A stretch of 64,000 nucleotides of DNA from an uncultured Lysobacteraceae bacterium (GTDB taxonomy: Bacteria; Pseudomonadota; Gammaproteobacteria; Xanthomonadales; Xanthomonadaceae), in the NCBI GenBank assembly GCA_946480825.1, contig CAMLLG010000009.1, forward strand, positions 1 through 64,000, in the 5' to 3' direction. Positions 27,781 to 38,200 of the stretch are shown here, piece after piece; the stretch's first letter is position 1, and every line of letters starts with the position of its first letter. A model generated the notes under the pieces. The model was not told where the DNA came from, did not search any database, and was given only the letters and a program-made list of their open reading frames with translations. The position numbers and the translations under genes were made by a program.

Positions 27781-30700
27781 GCCTGCGTCTCCAGCGCATC
27801 GAAGATCGCGCGCGCGACCATTCCGAAATCGCGTGCGCGGGCGCTGTCGACCGCATCGAACAAGCCTTGCGGGCGGAACGCGAGCGCGAGCCACGCGTCG
27901 GCGGATTCGCCGCCGTAATCGCCGAACCCCGGCGCGAATGCCTGCTGCGCCGCCATCCATGCGGCGGTGTGATCGGGCGGCTGCTTCGTGTGGAATCTTT
28001 CGACGTAGGCCCAGCCCGCTTTCGGCGCGAACGGCAGCGGTTCGCTTTGGCCTCGGCGCCACAGCGCGAGCAGCGCATGCAATCGCGCCAGCGCGGTGTC
28101 GCGGTCGATGCCGGTGAAGGTCAGGATCGCGATCGGCGGCAGATCATCGGTCCCATCGCCGGATTTTTTCCTGCCGCTCTTGGCATCGCCCTCGCCCACC
28201 AGCACGGTGCGCGCGGCCGCGCCGTGCAGCGACGCCAGCAGCAGATGATCGATGCCGGCACGCAGCCGGCGCTTGCCTTCGAGCTTGCCGGCTTCGAGGA
28301 TCAGCCGCAGCGGACGACCATCGGCGTCGCGATGCACGTCGTCGAAGCGGAATGCGATCGGCGCCGTCGCTTCCACGACTTCGCGCGGCGTCGCAGCGGT
28401 CAGCACGGCGTGCGCTTCCGCCAGCAGCCTGCGCGCCAGCGGCCGGGTGTCCTCGATCAACGCGTCGCCGTCGCGTCCCGGCGGCAGTTCGGCGCGCGCA
28501 CGCATGCGGCGGACGATGTCGTCGTGCTCGTCGTCGTGGTGCGCCTCGTCGTCCTGATCGTCGCCCTGCTGCGCATCCTCCGCGGTCAAGGCCGCGATCA
28601 CGGCATGGCGGCGCAGCGCATCGCGGCCCTGCGGCTCGCGGTCGTCCAGCGTTTCTTCGCGGGTCGTCAGTCGCAGGCCCAATCGATCCTGCAGCCAGAC
28701 TTTCGCCGGATTCGCGAAGAACGCCTGCAATGCGTTGCGGTCGGGCAGCTCCGGCGATTCGGGCGCATCCATCGGCAGCGGCGCGGCCACGAACGGCGAT
28801 TCTGCACGCTGCACGGCCGCAGCCGCGGGCATCGCCCATTCCTTGCGATACGAAAAGCGGCGCGGTTCGATGCCGCCGTCGTCGCCCGCGCCGAACGCGC
28901 GCGGCGAGAACGGTTGCAAAGGATGCTGCACGCAAAGTCGTTCGCGAACGGGTTCGCCGTGCATGCGTTCGACCGCATCCAACAGCTCGGCGATCACCGG
29001 CGACGGCTCGCGCACGCTGCCGTCGCGCGCATCGCTGCCGCCGTAGCTGAGATAGAACACGTCGCCGGCCGCGCACAGCAGCTGCAGAAACAGGAAGCGA
29101 TCGTCGTCGCGCACCGAGCGGTCGCCCGGTTGACGCGGCGCGCGGCCCTCGATCGCATCGACCAGACGATTGATGTCGTCGGCGGGTTCGCGCCGCGGAT
29201 AGGCGTCGGCGTCGAGGCCGAGCAGGCAGATGACGCGGAACGGCACCGTGCGCAGCGGCACCATGCCGGCGAAGGTCACGCCGCCCGACAGCCACGGCCG
29301 ATGCGGCGACGGCAGCGTCAACGCATCGCGCAGCGCGCGACGGACCAGCAGCGCCGGCAATGCGCCGGCATTCGCGGCCTCGCTGGCGAAATCGTCCAGC
29401 GTTTCCAGCAGCAGCCGTCGCGCTTGGGCTTCGGCCTCGTCCTGCGGCACCGGCGCCAGCGAGGCCTGCAGCCAGCCCGCGAGCCGCGCGCGCCAGTCGC
29501 TCGCGGCATGCGCTTCGCGCATCCACGCGGCGAGTTCGCGCAGCCGGCGATAGAACGCCAGCGCGCGATCCAGGGTTTCGGCATCGGCGCCTTCGAGTTG
29601 GGAATACGGTGCGATCAGTGCGTCGCCGGCGACCGCGGCCTCCGCACCGTCGCCCGCGGCGTAACCGCTGAGCAGGCGATCGATGCCGAAGTCGAAACTG
29701 TATTCGCGCCAGCGGCCGGCGCCGACGCGTTCGCGCGCGTGCTCGTCGTCGCCCCAGCGGATGCCGGCGGCGGCGAACCAGCCGTCGATGCGCGCGCGCT
29801 GTGCGGCGTCGAGCTGCAGCGCATGCGCGACCGCGGGCGTTGCCAGCAGATCGCGGAAGCCGCTGGCGGTGAGCGGCGCGTCGGCCAGCGCCAGCACGTC
29901 CAGCAGCATCGCCACCAGCGGATGCGACTGCGCCTGCGGGCGGTCGGCCAGCGCGAACGGAATGTAGCGCGGATCGTCCGGTGCGAGTCCACCGAACACC
30001 GCGCGCGCCAGCGGCAGATAGTCGGCGATGTCGGGCGCCAGCACCGCGATGTCGCGCGGCTGCAGCGGCGGGTCGAAGCGAGGGTCGTCCAGCAGCGCGC
30101 GCAGCTGATCGTGCAGCACCTCGACTTCGCGCAGTTTCGAATGGCAGGCGTGCAGTTGCAGCGACACATCGCCGGGATCGAATGCCGACGCATTCGGCGC
30201 CGCGCGCGCCAGCACGTCCTGTTGCAACCGATGCAGCAGGGTGTCGCGGCCCGGCGCGACGAACAGCTCGGTCTCGCGCTGCGGCAGCACCACGTCGTAG
30301 GAGAACAGCTGCGCGACGATCTCGCGTCCACCCGCGCCCCAGGCAGTGAGCAGCGGGTTGTCGCGCTCGGCGTCGGCGAGCGCCGCCGACAGTGAGGCGA
30401 TACCGTCGCGCTTGACGCGCTCGCGCAACGATTCGACATCGCCCCAGTATTCGGCCGAGGGCATCGGCAGATAGAAATCGAGTTCGATCCATTGCCCCAC
30501 CACCGCCAGCATGTGCAGCACGTCGGGCGAGACATGGATGGTGCCGAACGCGGTGACCCGCGGCGGCAGGCCCGGCGGCGGCAAGACGGATGGCACGATC
30601 CCGGCGAAGCCTTCGGCCTCGCGGTCGTAGCGCATCAGCCACTCGCCGAGGAGCGCAGCGCGGTGCGGGGATCCTTTCAGCCGCTGACGCAGGCTGCGCC

Positions 30701-31247
30701 ACAGCTGCGCCTGCCAGTCGTCGCGGCTGGCCGGCACGTTGCGTTCCCAGTCGCGCAGCCACTCGGGGCGATAGGCCTGGTAGCGGTCGTAGGCGGCGGC
30801 CAGCGCATCGGCGAGGGCGTAGCGGGCCATCGCGTCGCCGGTCGCGCTTCGAACGGCATCGCCCGATGCATCGATCGCGGCGCGCTGCAGATGCCGGCGC
30901 ACCGGCGGCGGCAGGGTCGCGGCGCTGTCGCCCAGCAGCGCGTAGAGCTGCCAGCGCAGGCGTTCGCGATCCCAGGGCGAGGCATCCGGCAGGTCCGGTC
31001 GCGCGGCGCGCAGCAGCCGCCAGACGAATTCCGACGGCGTACACAGGTCGAGATTGGCGGCGACGCCGTCGCGTTCGGCCAGCGCCTGCTGCAGCCAGTG
31101 CCGCAGCGCGGGCTGCGGGATCAGCACGACATCGGCCGCCAAGCTGTCGGCCACGGCCGGCGTGGCCAGCCGCGCGCCCAGATGCGCCGCCAGGCGGTCG
31201 AGGCGGTTGCCGTAGATCAGATGGAAGCGGGCGGAGGCGGTGGGCAT
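27777..31247 (-). CDS. recC: Exodeoxyribonuclease V, gamma subunit
   Basis: The 1156-residue protein recognises Chi in RecBCD. Features are the N-terminal HLIYGNRLDRLAAHLG, QPALRHWLQQALAERDGVAANLDLCTPSEFVWRL, FGTIHVSPDVLHMLAVVGQ, CHSKLREVEVLHDQLRALLDD and FRVICLLGLDADAYPRREP. It is the first gene of the operon; the ATG is followed directly by family similarity. A REP-like repeat lies upstream. The length is close to E. coli RecC (1122). Whether it recognises the E. coli Chi sequence cannot be told. Confidence 0.95.
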   Translation of the reverse strand: MPTASARFHLIYGNRLDRLAAHLGARLATPAVADSLAADVVLIPQPALRHWLQQALAERDGVAANLDLCTPSEFVWRLLRAARPDLPDASPWDRERLRWQLYALLGDSAATLPPPVRRHLQRAAIDASGDAVRSATGDAMARYALADALAAAYDRYQAYRPEWLRDWERNVPASRDDWQAQLWRSLRQRLKGSPHRAALLGEWLMRYDREAEGFAGIVPSVLPPPGLPPRVTAFGTIHVSPDVLHMLAVVGQWIELDFYLPMPSAEYWGDVESLRERVKRDGIASLSAALADAERDNPLLTAWGAGGREIVAQLFSYDVVLPQRETELFVAPGRDTLLHRLQQDVLARAAPNASAFDPGDVSLQLHACHSKLREVEVLHDQLRALLDDPRFDPPLQPRDIAVLAPDIADYLPLARAVFGGLAPDDPRYIPFALADRPQAQSHPLVAMLLDVLALADAPLTASGFRDLLATPAVAHALQLDAAQRARIDGWFAAAGIRWGDDEHARERVGAGRWREYSFDFGIDRLLSGYAAGDGAEAAVAGDALIAPYSQLEGADAETLDRALAFYRRLRELAAWMREAHAASDWRARLAGWLQASLAPVPQDEAEAQARRLLLETLDDFASEAANAGALPALLVRRALRDALTLPSPHRPWLSGGVTFAGMVPLRTVPFRVICLLGLDADAYPRREPADDINRLVDAIEGRAPRQPGDRSVRDDDRFLFLQLLCAAGDVFYLSYGGSDARDGSVREPSPVIAELLDAVERMHGEPVRERLCVQHPLQPFSPRAFGAGDDGGIEPRRFSYRKEWAMPAAAAVQRAESPFVAAPLPMDAPESPELPDRNALQAFFANPAKVWLQDRLGLRLTTREETLDDREPQGRDALRRHAVIAALTAEDAQQGDDQDDEAHHDDEHDDIVRRMRARAELPPGRDGDALIEDTRPLARRLLAEAHAVLTAATPREVVEATAPIAFRFDDVHRDADGRPLRLILEAGKLEGKRRLRAGIDHLLLASLHGAAARTVLVGEGDAKSGRKKSGDGTDDLPPIAILTFTGIDRDTALARLHALLALWRRGQSEPLPFAPKAGWAYVERFHTKQPPDHTAAWMAAQQAFAPGFGDYGGESADAWLALAFRPQGLFDAVDSARARDFGMVARAIFDALETQA

Positions 31248-31301
31248 GCGTCCGCCATGATGCCGGAGACGCGCGTCTGTGCGCTTCCCGGTTGTGCTCC
31301 T

Positions 31302-31473
31302 GTAGGAGGGCCTTCAGGCCGGCCCCGGCAGCGCCATGGATACGACGAGGATGACGCCGCGCCAGCGGCTGGTGGAATGTAGCCACCCGTTTTTGGTTTT
31401 CGCCAGCCGAGGGCACGGCTCGAATGTCGTCGTCGATCAAGCGCTGCCTGGGCCGGCCTGAAGGCCCTCCTGC
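31302..31473. repeat. REP-like repeat pair with long spacer
   Basis: GTAGGAGGGCCTTCAGGCCGG (from 31302) and CCGGCCTGAAGGCCCTCCTGC (to 31473) are inverted copies about 130 nt apart, filling the gap between recC and the DUF1993 gene. The unit resembles the repeat between gltB and gltD. Confidence 0.75.
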
Positions 31474-31485
31474 AAGGGAATGCGC

Positions 31486-32004
31486 TCAGCGCTGGCCGAT
31501 GGGCCCGACGAAATCCGCCTTGCCCAGCGGCACCCCGGCGTGGCGCAGCAGGGCATAGGCGATGGTGCAGTGGAAATAGACGTTCGGCACGACGAACGTG
31601 AGCAGGTAGCCGCGGCCGTCGAAATGCAGGTCGCCGTTGGCGCGCGTGGGCATGGTCACCGCACGCTCTTCGGCGCCTTCGAACGCGGCCGCGGGAACGC
31701 CGGTCAGATGGTCGATGGCCCGCTGCAGCCTCGCGTCGAGTTCGGCGAACGTGGTTTCGGTGTCCTCGAACTTCGGCGCGTCGGTGCCGGTGAGGCGCGC
31801 GGCCGCGTTCTTGGCGATGTCGGTGGCGATCTGCACCTGGCGGGTCAGCGGGATCATGTCCGGTGCGAGGCGCATGCCGAGCAGGACCGAGGGATCCCAA
31901 CCATTCGCTTCGGCGTGGTCCTTGCCTTTCTGCAGGACGTGGCGCAGCTGCTGCAGCGCGCGGACGAGGGCGGGAACGATGTCGTCGTGGATGACGAGAC
32001 TCAT
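31486..32004 (-). CDS. DUF1993 domain protein
   Basis: The 172-residue soluble helical protein has GWDPSVLLGMRLAPDMIPLTRQVQIATD in its first half and VPNVYFHCTIAYALLRHAGVPLGKADFVG at the end, both typical of DUF1993, a DinB-like four-helix family of unknown function. GGAG lies 8 nt before the ATG. It is a single gene separated from recC by a repeat and from the adhesin gene by a terminator. Confidence 0.88.
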   Translation of the reverse strand: MSLVIHDDIVPALVRALQQLRHVLQKGKDHAEANGWDPSVLLGMRLAPDMIPLTRQVQIATDIAKNAAARLTGTDAPKFEDTETTFAELDARLQRAIDHLTGVPAAAFEGAEERAVTMPTRANGDLHFDGRGYLLTFVVPNVYFHCTIAYALLRHAGVPLGKADFVGPIGQR

Positions 32005-32116
32005 GGCGGGAGCTCCGTGGCGGGGCCAGCAGTGTAGGCAGCGCCATCGACGACGACAGCCCGCATGCGCGGCCCACTGCATCGCAGCGGCGGGACGACG
32101 GCGGCGACGCACAAAA

Positions 32117-32144
32117 AAACGCCGCTGCGTGGGCAGCGGCGTTT
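32117..32144 (-). terminator. Rho-independent terminator of the adhesin gene
   Basis: AAACGCCGCTGC / GCAGCGGCGTTT form a 12-bp stem with loop GTGG; on the minus strand it is followed by a run of seven T (complement of 32113-32119). It is placed 57 nt after the adhesin stop. Confidence 0.85.
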
Positions 32145-32158
32145 CGTCCCTTCGGAGC

Positions 32159-32182
32159 GGCATGCCTTCGGAAAGGCATGCC
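32159..32182. repeat. Short perfect hairpin after the adhesin stop
   Basis: GGCATGCCTTCGGAAAGGCATGCC folds into an almost perfect stem with arms GGCATGCCTT and AAGGCATGCC. It lies between the adhesin stop and its terminator and may protect the 3' end of the message. Confidence 0.55.
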
Positions 32183-32200
32183 TTCAAGGGCGCATGGACA

Positions 32201-35200
32201 TCAGAACTTCCTGTCCACGTTGAACTGCAGGCCGTTGTCGCGATCGTCGCTGCCCGTCAGGCCGCGATAGTCGAGACGGAAGGACCAGCCGCTGTTCAGA
32301 TCGAACAGCAGGCCGAGGCCGAGCATCAGACGGGTGCGATCGAACTCGTTCAGGCTGGTGCGGTAGAACGGACCGGTCGGCAGATCCGCGTAACGCATCG
32401 ACTGCGAACCGTTGGCGCGGAAGTCGTGCTGGTACTCGACGCGGAACTGCGGAACCAGGAAGCCCCAAGCGGCCTCGTGGCGGTAGTCGATGCGCACGCC
32501 GGCGTTGCCGGTGTTCGTGTCGACGGCCATGTTGTCGTAGGCCAGCGAGAAGATCGCATCGCCGGTTTCGGTATAGGCCTCCAGGTCGCCGCGCATGATG
32601 TCCGCGCGGACGTACGGCGTGAACTGCCACGCACCGCTCTGGAAGTCCGCACCCGCCGACACCGAACCGAACCACTGCGTACCCGAGCGGCTGCCGTTGA
32701 CGAACGCGCCGTTGGTGGTGACGAAGCGGCGCAGGTCGTAATCGAGCTTCTGGTAACCGACCAGACCGTCGAGGAAGAAGCGGTCGCCCGGGCTGTAGCT
32801 CGCGTACATCGCGAAGGTGTAGGCGGTGCCCTCGCTGCGGCTGCCGTTGTCGCCGATGTCGCTGTCGTCGCGGCCGTAGCCGACGCCGCCACCGATGCTG
32901 AAGGCATCGTTGATGCGGCGGTCGATACCGAAGCTGACGCCATCGGTTTCGAAGTCGACGCCGGCGCTGCCGTTGCGGCCGTCGTGGTTGCCCGAGCGGA
33001 TCATGCCCGCGGCCCAGATGCCGAGGCCGCTGTTGCCGCCGTCGCCATTGGCCTGCTGACCGCCGCCGGCCATGCCGTTGCCGCCCGCGCCGTTGCCGCC
33101 GATGGCGCCACCGACCGGATTGTTGTCGCAGCGACGGCCCGGGATGGCGCCGACGGTTTCCGGGCAGTAGGTGTTGTAGGCCGCGGCCAGACCGTTGTCG
33201 AAGCCGCCCTCGCCCGCGCCGTGCAACCGCTCCAGACGTTGCTGGAAGTTGTTGATCTGGGTGGTGGCGAAGCGACGGGTCGAATCCGCCTGCGCATCCA
33301 GCAGACCCTTCACTTCCGGATCGCGCGACGGATCCGGGCGCTGCACGACCGCGATCGTGTAGGCGCGGGTGCCGGTGAAGCCCAGGGCGTCGGTGGCGCG
33401 CACGGTGAAGTTGAACGTGCCCGTGGCGGTCGCGGCGCCGCTGATCGTGCCGCTGCTACTCAGGGTCACGCCGGCCGGCAACGCACCCGCGCTGATCGCG
33501 AAGGTGTACGGCGCCGTGCCGCCGACGGCGGTCAACACGTGGTTGTACGGCACCGAGAACACCGCGCCCGGCAGGGTCGGCGGGTTGACGACGATCGTCG
33601 GCGCCGACAGCACCAGCGTGTAGGCGATCGTCACCGTGCCGGCGGTGCCGGTGGTGCTGTCGGTCGCGGTGACGCTGAAGTTGAAGGTGCCGGCCACGGT
33701 CGGCGTACCGCCGAGCGTGCCGCTGGCCGCGTTGAAGGCAAGGCCGGCCGGCAGCGCACCCGTGAGGGTGTAGGTGTACGGCGCGATGCCGCCGCTGGCG
33801 GTGAACGTCTGGCTGTAGGCCGTGCCCGCGGTGCCGCCCGGCACCGTCGCCGGAGTCAGCGTCAGGGTCGGGGCCGCGATCGTCAGCGTGTAGTTGTTGG
33901 TGATCGTGGCCGCGGTGCCGCCGGTGCTGTCGGTCGCGGTGACGCTGATGTTGAACGTGCCCGACTGCGTCGGCGTGCCGCTGAAGGTACGGGTCGCGGC
34001 GTTGAAGGTGAGCCCGGTCGGCAGCGCGCCGGTCAGGGTCACCGTGTACGGCGCGATGCCGCCGCTGAGCGTCAGCACCTGGCTGTAGGCCGTGCCGGCG
34101 GTGCCCGCCGGCAGCGTGGCCGGGGTCAGCGTCAGCGTCGGCACCGCCACGACGACGGTGTAGGCGCGGCTGCCGGTCTGGCCGAACTGGTCGGTCGCGG
34201 TCACGGTGAAGTTGAACGTGCCCGAGGTGGTCGTCGTGCCGGACAGGGCACCGCTCGCGCTCAGGGTCAGACCGTTCGGCAGGGCGCCGGCGGTGACCGC
34301 GAAGCCATACGGCGCGACCGCGCCGCTGGCGGTGATCGTCTGGGTGTAGCTCAGACCCGCGGTGGTGTTCGGCAGCGTGGCCGGATCGACCACGATGGTC
34401 GGGGCCGGCACGTCGATCGTGTAGTTCTGCGCGATCGAGAACGGTGCGCCCACGCCGGTCAGCACGGTGTCGGTGGCGGTGACGGTGACGGCATAGCTGC
34501 CCGGCACCGTCGGCGTGCCCGAGATCGTGTTGCCGCTGAAGGTCAGACCCGTCGGCAGCGTACCGGTGAGCACGTAGCTGTACGGACCCGGGCTGCCGCC
34601 TGCGGTGAAGGTCTGCGAGAACGCGGTGGCGTACGGGGCGTTCAGCGTGCCCGCGGCCGGCGTCATCGTCAGCGTCGGCGCCGCGATGGTGATGCTGTAG
34701 GCGCGACTGCCGGTCTGGCCGAACTGATCGGTCGCGGTCACGGTGAAGTTGAACGTGCCGACCTGGAAGGACGTGCCGGACAGCGCACCGCTGGCGGCCA
34801 GGGTGATGCCCGACGGCAGGCTGCCGGCGGTGATCGCGAAGCCGTACGAGGGCGCGCCGCCGGTGGCGGTGATGGTTTGTGCGTAGGCGGCGCCCGCGAC
34901 CGGATTCGGCAGCGTGGCCGGATTCACCACGATGGTCGGGGCCGGCACGTCGATCGTGTAGTTCTGCGCGATCGAGAACGGCGCGCCCACGCCGGTCAGC
35001 ACGGTGTCGGTGGCGGTGACGGTGATCGGATAGCTGCCCGGGACCGTCGGCGTGCCCGAGATCGTGTTGCCGCTGAAGGTCAGACCCGCCGGCAGTGCGC
35101 CGGTCAGCGTATAGCTGAAGGTGTTCGACCCGCCGCTGGCGGTGAAGGTCTGCGAGAAGCCGGTCGCGTACGGCGCGTTCAGCGTGCCCGGCGCCGGGGT

Positions 35201-38200
35201 CATCGTCAGCGTCGGTGCGGCGATGGTCACGGTGTAGGCGCGGCTGCCGGTCTGGCCGTTGGCGTCGGTGGCGGTGACGGTGAAGTTGAACGTGCCGACT
35301 TCGTTGCTGGTGCCCGACAGACTGCCGCCCGCGCCCAGGATGATGCCGGTAGGCAAGCTGCCCGCGGTGATCGAGAAGCCGTACGGACCGACGCCGCCGG
35401 TCGCGGTGAGCGTCTGGCTGTAGGCCGTGGCCGCCGTCGGATCCGGCAGGGTGGCCGGGTTCACCACGATGGTCGGCGCCGCGACATTGAAGACGTAGTT
35501 CTGCGCGACGGTGAACGGCGCGCCGGTGCCGCTGGAGCCGGTATCGGTCGCGGTGATCGTCGCGTTGTAGGTGCCCGGCGCGGTCGGCGTACCGGACACG
35601 GTGTTGCCGCTGAAGGTCAGACCCGGCGGCAGCGCGCCGGCGGTCAGCGCATAGGTGTACGGGCCGATGCCACCGCTGGCGGTGAACGCCTGCGAGTAGG
35701 GGGCGCCATAGGTCGGATTGAAGCTGCCGGCGGGCGGCGCCAGGGTCAGCGTCGGGCCGGCGACGGTCAGCGCGAACGCCTGGCCGACCGTGTACGGACC
35801 ATTGCCGGTGCTGCTGTCGGTGGCGGAGACGTTGAGATTGAACGTACCCGCCTGCGTCGGCGTGCCGGAGACCGTCACCGTGTTCGCGGTGGTGCCGGTG
35901 ATCGACAGCCCGGCCGGCAGGTTGGTCACCTGGTAACCGCTCCACGGCTGCGCGCCACCGTTGAAGGTGAAGGTCTGCGTGTAGGGCGTGGCCACGGCGG
36001 CGGCGAAGCCGCCGCTGGGGGTGATGGTGATGACCGGATCCTGCACCGTCACGCTGACGGTGGCCGGCGCCGAGGTGCCGCCGCTGTTGGTCGCGGTATA
36101 GGCGAAGCTGTCCGGACCGGCATAACCGGCGTTCGGCTGGTAGGTGATGGTGGTACCGCTGACGATCGCCGTGCCGTTGGTCGGCGGGGTCGTGATCGCC
36201 AGCGAGGTCGCCGCACCGCCGCCGAGGCTGAGCGGTACGTTGGTGGCCGGCGCGTTGTAGGCGACGGTCAGCGACGAATCGGCGGCGGTCGGCGGCACGT
36301 CGATCACCACGATCGAATAGCTCTGGGTCGCCGTGTACGGACCGGTGCCGGTGCTGCTGTCGGTCGCGGTGATGCTGAAGTTGAAGGTGCCCAGCGCGCT
36401 CGGCGTACCGGTGATGGCGCCGGTGGCGGCGTTCAGGGTCAGACCGCCCGGCAGTGCGCCGGCGGTGACCGCATAGGCGTACGGCGCGGTGCCGCCCGAG
36501 GCCGGCGTGATCGACGCGCTGTAGGCCGCACCCAGCGTACCGCCGGCCAGCGACGTCGCCGGCAGCGCGATCGTCGGCGGATCGATGACCACCGTGTAGG
36601 CACGGTTGCCCGAGAACGGACCCGGGAACGGACTGCTGTCGGTCGCGGTGATGGTGAAGTTGAAGGTCCCGCCCGCCGTCGGCGTGCCGCTGAGGACCCC
36701 GGTGGGGGACAGGGTCAGGCCGGTCGGCACCGCGCCGGCGGTGACCGCGAAGCTGTACGGGCCGACGCCGCCGCTGGCGGTGAGCGTCTGGGCGTAGGCC
36801 GCGGCGACCGCGCCGTTCGGCAGCGTGGCCGGGTTGACCGTCACCGGGACATCGTCGTTGGTGATCGTGCCCACGCCCTGGTTGTCGGCGATGGTGGCGT
36901 TGGTGGCGCCGCTGAGGTTCACGAAGAACGTCTCGTTCGCCTCCGGCACGGTTTCGCCGTTGACCACGACGGTCACCGTCTGGGTGGTCGTGCCGACCGG
37001 GAAGATCGCCGTACCGCTGGTGCTGGTGTAATCGGCCGGCGCGGTCGCGGTGCCGTCCGCGGTGGCGTAATTCACGCTCACGGTCTGACCGCTGACGGCG
37101 CTGAGGGTGATCGTGAACACCGCATTGACCGTACCGGCGTTGCCTTCGAGCACGGTGACGTCGTTGATCGTCAGCGACGGCAGCGGATCGTCGTTGACGA
37201 TCGTGCCCACGCCCTGGCCATCGACGACGACCGCGTTGACGACGTTGGTGACGTTGACGAAGAAGGTCTCGCTCGGCTCGTTCAGGGTGTCGCCGTTGAC
37301 CTGCACGGTGAACGTGTAGGTGCTGCTGCCGGCCGGAATGGTCTGGCCGGTGAGCGTATTGATCACGTAATCGCTGCCGCCGACGGCGCTGCCGTTCGCG
37401 GTGGCGATGTCGAAGGTCACGCCGCCCGGGCCGGCCGGCGCGCTGAGGCTCACCGTGAAGGTGAAGTTGGTGATGCCGGCGTTGCCTTCGTTGGCGGTGA
37501 CGTCGTTGATGACGAGATTCGGCAGATCGTCGTTGAGGATCGTGCCGGTCGCGCTGTTGGGCACGCCGACGGTGTAACCCGCACCGGCGGCGAGGGTGAT
37601 GATCACCGTCTCGTTGGCCTCGATGGTGGCATCGGCGGCGGGATCGACGAGGAGCGTGCCGGTGGTGCTGCCGGCGGGGATGACCAGCGGCGAGGGAGCG
37701 GCCGCGTAGTCGACGCCGAACGTGGCCGTTCCGGTCACGGTGTAACCCACCGAGATCGCCGACAGGGACGGCTGGTTCAGGGTGAACGTGTAGACCAGGT
37801 TGGTGGCGCCGTCTTCGGCGACCGCGGCCGGGGAGACGCTGATCGTCACGCTCGGCACGTCGTCGTTGAGAATGGTGCCGGTGGCGCTGGCCGGCGCACC
37901 GACCGTGTAGCCGGTGCCGGCAGCGACGGTCAGGATGACCGTTTCGTTGGCTTCGACGGTGCCGTCGACGGTCGGATCGATGGTGATCGTCGCGGTGGTC
38001 GCGCCGGACGGAATGACCACGGTGGCGACGCCACCGGTGTAGTCGGTGCCGGCAGTGGCGGTGCCGCCGGTGGTGATGTTCACCGTGGTCGCGACAGAGA
38101 GACTGGCGCTGCGGGTGACCGTGTAGGTCAGGTTGGTCGCGCCGTCTTCGGACACGCTGGCCGGGGAGACCGCGATGGTCACGCTCGGCGGCGGGCTGAC

